This document shows positions 61,193 to 64,000 of a stretch of DNA of 64,000 nt, piece by piece. A model generated the notes under the pieces. That model was not told where the DNA came from, did not search any database, and saw only the letters and a list, made by a program, of their open reading frames with translations. The stretch is from an uncultured Acetobacteraceae bacterium (GTDB taxonomy: Bacteria > Pseudomonadota > Alphaproteobacteria > Acetobacterales > Acetobacteraceae). A program made the position numbers and the translations under genes. Numbering within the stretch: position 1 is the first letter of the stretch; every line of letters begins with the position of its first letter. The stretch lies in the NCBI GenBank assembly GCA_946476985.1, contig CAMKWS010000001.1, positions 1-64,000 of the forward strand, given 5' to 3'.

Positions 61193-61642
61193 ATGAGTTT
61201 CTTCAAATCTCCCGGTTGGGTAGCAGATTTTCGTAAATTTATTATGCGCGGAAATGTGGTTGACCTAGCAATCGGTGTGGTAATTGGTAGTTCTTTTAGT
61301 GCGATCGTAAGTAGCGCTGTAAAGGATATTTTGACCCCTATATTGGGCTTTTTAACTGGAGGAATAGATTTTACGAATCTCTTCATCACTCTAAAGGGCC
61401 CTGTTGAGAAAACCTTAGCAGACGCTCATAAAGCAGGGGCTGTAACTGTTAATATTGGGCTTTTTCTTAACGCCGTTATTCAGTTCATTATTATTGCCTT
61501 TTTTGTGTTCTGGCTTATGCGCCTTATTGGCAAACTTTACCGTAAGGAAGAGACTAAACCATCAGCTCCGCCAGCTCCATCGAAAGAAGAGCTGCTGCTT
61601 ACAGAAATTCGCGATATTTTGGCATCTCGGTCTTCCTCTTAA
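61193..61642 (+). CDS. mscL: Large-conductance mechanosensitive channel
   Basis: Emergency osmotic release valve in the inner membrane. The first span and gate MRGNVVDLAIGVVIGSSFSAIVSSAVKDI and the second span (IQFIIIAFFVFWLMRLI) are typical of MscL, with the C-terminal helix LLLTEIRDILA. 149 residues. A periplasmic loop insert (KTLADAHKAGAV) is present. The stop overlaps the next start by one base (TAATG). Confidence 0.96.
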   Translation: MSFFKSPGWVADFRKFIMRGNVVDLAIGVVIGSSFSAIVSSAVKDILTPILGFLTGGIDFTNLFITLKGPVEKTLADAHKAGAVTVNIGLFLNAVIQFIIIAFFVFWLMRLIGKLYRKEETKPSAPPAPSKEELLLTEIRDILASRSSS

Positions 61643-61977
61643 TGTTAAAGTTGTCTTTGAAGAAAACATTGCGGGTTTTTAGCTTAGTTGCTGTCCTCCC
61701 AGCTCTTGTGGTTGCATCACCATCAACGAAGGCTGAAGGAGGGGCGTTTGGTGTTTCTTTGTCACCCAATGCCCATCTTTATGGCTATTTTATCATTAAT
61801 GGTATGGCCCGTGGGGCATTGTTGACGGGCAAATTACAGCAGAAAGACCTACAGCTTTTGGTCCAAGCTGATGAGACAGCCCGTAAGATTGTTTTGCATA
61901 ATCTAAATATGCAAACGACACGGTCTGATTTCCAAGCGGATCAAGCTTTAGCCTATTATCTTAATTTGCTGCCGTAA
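61642..61977 (+). CDS. Secreted protein of unknown function, coupled to mscL
   Basis: The 111-residue protein has a signal peptide (hydrophobic VFSLVAVLPALVVA, cleavage likely near STKAEG). The mature part (about 80 residues) carries GYFIINGMARGALLTGKL and a helical end (QADQALAYYLNLLP). I do not recognise the family. Its start is in the mscL stop codon, so both are made together; a terminator follows. Confidence 0.75.
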   Translation: MLKLSLKKTLRVFSLVAVLPALVVASPSTKAEGGAFGVSLSPNAHLYGYFIINGMARGALLTGKLQQKDLQLLVQADETARKIVLHNLNMQTTRSDFQADQALAYYLNLLP

Positions 61978-61997
61978 TGCGTTACTCAAATAGAACG

Positions 61998-62023
61998 AAA
62001 AAGGGGGCCAAGGCCCCCTTTTT
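61998..62023. terminator. Bidirectional terminator between mscL operon and secF
   Basis: AAAAAGGGGGCC and GGCCCCCTTTTT arms with a 2-base loop, placed between the two convergent transcripts; it suits both strands. Confidence 0.92.
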
Positions 62024-62053
62024 AATGCTTGCACCTTAAATAAGAACTCTGCG

Positions 62054-62983
62054 CTACGCTCCGCGCCGCAATCTCTTTTGCCCCATTAACAAAAGAAGGG
62101 GAGCAGCAATAAAGATTGACGAAGATGTTCCCACGACAATACCAAAGAGCATGACAGAGGCAAAACCTGTCAAGGTACTTCCCCCAAACAGAGCTAGAGG
62201 CAACGCTGCGAGAAAGACCGTCATTGATGTACCTAATGTCCGGTTCAATGTTTCATTGATGGAGAGGTCAAGCAGCTCCCGCAAAGGCATTTTCCGGTAT
62301 TTGCGGAGATTCTCACGTACGCGGTCATAAACCACCACTTTATCATTTGTAGAATACCCCAAAATGGTTAGCAAAGCGGCAACCATGACAAGGTCAAACT
62401 CAAAGCGGGTAACAACAAGAAAACCAATAGTTTTTGTTAAATCTAAGATGAGAGTGATCACAGCACTCAAAGCAAACTCACGCTCAAAGCGGAACCAAAT
62501 ATAGACCAGAATCATACCCAAGCTGAATACTAGAGCCAGGATGCCATTCCGGAACAATTCAGCAGAAACAGAACCTCCAACTGCATCGGCACGTTCAATT
62601 TGAATATCTGGCTCAGCTTGAGTGATAACCGTTCTGACGTGGTCAACAAGCTTTTGCGTTATACGCTCATCTTCACCACCGCGTGGAAGGTTAATGGCAA
62701 TACGCACATCATGGGGTGAACCGAAAGATTGCACAGAAGCAGCATCAATATGAGCGGCCTCTAGAATTTGTCTCATATGAGCAGGTGTTTCGATTGCTTG
62801 TGAGTGTGTTTCAACAATAACACCACCGCGAAAATCTAAGCCTAAATTTAAGCCTGGCATAAAGAACAAGGCAATGGAGGCTATAGAAAGCAGGGCTGAC
62901 ACAATCAAACCGGCATGACGCCCACGCATAAAGTGGATCTGCCGATCATCACGTACAAAACGAAGTAGGGGACGAGAAAGCAT
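62054..62983 (-). CDS. secF: Protein translocase subunit SecF
   Basis: Uses the proton gradient with SecD to pull proteins through SecYEG. The N-terminal LGLDFRGGVIVET motif, the membrane core YIWFRFEREFALSAVITL, LTILGYSTNDKVVVYDRVREN and the final TLTGFASVMLFGIVVGTSSSIFIA are typical. About 309 residues. ATG 62983 is 6 bases past the secD stop; the longer frame to 63028 overlaps secD and is rejected. Confidence 0.96.
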   Translation of the reverse strand: MLSRPLLRFVRDDRQIHFMRGRHAGLIVSALLSIASIALFFMPGLNLGLDFRGGVIVETHSQAIETPAHMRQILEAAHIDAASVQSFGSPHDVRIAINLPRGGEDERITQKLVDHVRTVITQAEPDIQIERADAVGGSVSAELFRNGILALVFSLGMILVYIWFRFEREFALSAVITLILDLTKTIGFLVVTRFEFDLVMVAALLTILGYSTNDKVVVYDRVRENLRKYRKMPLRELLDLSINETLNRTLGTSMTVFLAALPLALFGGSTLTGFASVMLFGIVVGTSSSIFIAAPLLLLMGQKRLRRGA

Positions 62984-62988
62984 AGCGA

Positions 62989-64000
62989 TCAGACCGGTAA
63001 TTTTTGTGGGCGTGTATGCGCATACCAACGAACAATCAGCATGCGAGAGAGCACAAGGGTTGTGAATAATGTGGTAACGATACCAATCGTAATTGTAAGG
63101 GCAAAGTTACGAACTGCACCTGTCCCAAATACGAACAACATAACATGAGCCAAAAAGGCCGTAGCGTTACTATCTACGATCGTATTTGTTGCACGTTCAA
63201 ACCCGCTTTGAAGGGCCTGCAATGGCTTGCGTCCCGCCGAGACTTCCTCTCGGATGCGCTCATTAATCAGGATGTTGGCATCGACTGCCATACCCAATGT
63301 TAGCAAGATACCAGCCATGCCTGGCAATGTAAGCGTTGCCTCAAACAGAGAGAGGATCGCTAAGATCATCACGAGGTTAGCAAATAGTGCGATATCCGCA
63401 TAAAGGCCAAAGCGTGCGTAAAAGAACAGCATAAAAAGCACAACAAGCCCAAAGCCCACAGCCAAGCTCACGACACCAGCGTGAATGGATGCGATACCAA
63501 GGCTCGGGCCAATGCTACGTTGTTCTACAACAGTAAGCGGTGCAGGTAATGCACCTGCACGAAGAAGTAGTGCAAGATCAGACGCTGAGCGTGCTGAGAA
63601 ATTACCCGTAATGATACCTTGGCCAGCTGTAATAGGGCCATTGATGACAGGGCTCGTGATGATACGGCCATCCAAAACAATAGCAAAAGGCTTACCCACA
63701 TTCTCTGTTGTGATGCGGGCAAAATCATCAGCACCTTTATTATCAAACTTGAGAGAGACAACCCATCGACCCTCGCTCATGGTTGCGGCGGCATCGGCTA
63801 AGTTAGCACCATCAACATCAATGTGATCCTGCACTGCCAACTGACCACCATTGCCTTCAGCGAGAGGCAGCATTGTTGAGCCTGGGCCTGCATGAGTTGG
63901 ATCCGCCGAAACAAGATGGAAGGTCATCCGAGCGGTTGTGCCCAAAAGGGCTTTAATTCGTTGTGGATCGCTAATGCCTGGTAATTCTAGAACAATGCGG
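62989..64000 (-). CDS. secD: Protein translocase subunit SecD (5' part beyond window edge)
   Basis: C-terminal part of SecD, about 337 residues of roughly 515. The frame continues to base 64000 with RIVLELPGISDPQRIKALLG, which is the conserved SecD N-domain sequence, so an apparent start at 63945 is not real. Other signatures: RWVVSLKFDNKGADDFARIT, GRIITSPVINGPI, and the membrane part with GMAVDANILINERIREE and FERATNTIVDSNATAFLA. The gene is intact as far as seen. Encoded upstream of secF. Confidence 0.96.
   Translation of the reverse strand, partial: RIVLELPGISDPQRIKALLGTTARMTFHLVSADPTHAGPGSTMLPLAEGNGGQLAVQDHIDVDGANLADAAATMSEGRWVVSLKFDNKGADDFARITTENVGKPFAIVLDGRIITSPVINGPITAGQGIITGNFSARSASDLALLLRAGALPAPLTVVEQRSIGPSLGIASIHAGVVSLAVGFGLVVLFMLFFYARFGLYADIALFANLVMILAILSLFEATLTLPGMAGILLTLGMAVDANILINERIREEVSAGRKPLQALQSGFERATNTIVDSNATAFLAHVMLFVFGTGAVRNFALTITIGIVTTLFTTLVLSRMLIVRWYAHTRPQKLPV

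Noticed and set aside
63945..63945. Apparent secD start inside the window
   Set aside because: The conserved SecD frame continues to the window edge, so this codon is internal.
1..64000. CRISPR arrays, insertion sequences, prophage genes, integrases
   Set aside because: No regularly spaced repeats, transposase or integrase sequences were seen on either strand.

Overview
This window looks like chromosome of a motile alphaproteobacterium, most likely an acetic acid bacterium (Acetobacteraceae) with a rather AT-rich genome. The pointers are a FlaF-type flagellar regulator, a MotE-like protein, a DUF1217 flagellar protein, a SltF-like lytic transglycosylase separate from a short rod-binding FlgJ, and a DUF1013/TrcR-type regulator. 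This assignment is inferred from protein families and layout, not from a 16S gene. No insertion sequence, prophage, CRISPR array or rRNA was seen. One tRNA (Ser-GGA) was found.

Positions 1-32.3 kb form one large flagellar island in several transcription blocks. A 5'-truncated flagellin runs off the left edge. Blocks: flgF-flgK-flgL (minus); flgG-flgA-flgH-bactofilin-motE-lipoprotein-fliF-fliG-fliH-fliN-fliO-fliP (plus); slt, flhA-flhF (minus); flgI-flgJ-flgN-like (plus); a lipoprotein (minus); DUF1217-fliI-fliJ-glycosyltransferase-motB-motA-fliK-flgD-flaF (plus); a proline-rich secreted protein and flgE (minus). flgB, flgC, fliE, fliQ, fliR, flhB, fliL, fliM and flbT are not in the window and must lie elsewhere if the flagellum is functional. 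A perfect CtrA-type box lies before the DUF1217-fliI block.

Positions 32.3-37.4 kb are visibly more AT-rich and hold a compact surface-glucan locus: a capsule-type inner-membrane co-polymerase (KpsE/BexC class), an outer-membrane polysaccharide export lipoprotein (Wza/BexD class), a small unknown protein and an OpgH/MdoH-family glucosyltransferase. No ABC transporter or Wzx/Wzy genes accompany them. This is the most unusual system in the window.

Positions 37.4-64 kb are mainly housekeeping: gpmA, a major-facilitator transporter, the iron-storage pair bfd/bfr with a Fur-like site, a nitroreductase, tRNA-Ser, pyrF-trpF, a 1047-residue repeat-bearing glycosyltransferase, an M20 peptidase, pdxA-pdxJ, an aminopeptidase P, prmA, a UvrD/PcrA helicase, an unusual tandem pair of RadC-type genes, purE-purK, trcR, rpmE, mscL, and secD-secF running off the right edge. 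Most convergent gene ends are closed by clear bidirectional intrinsic terminators.
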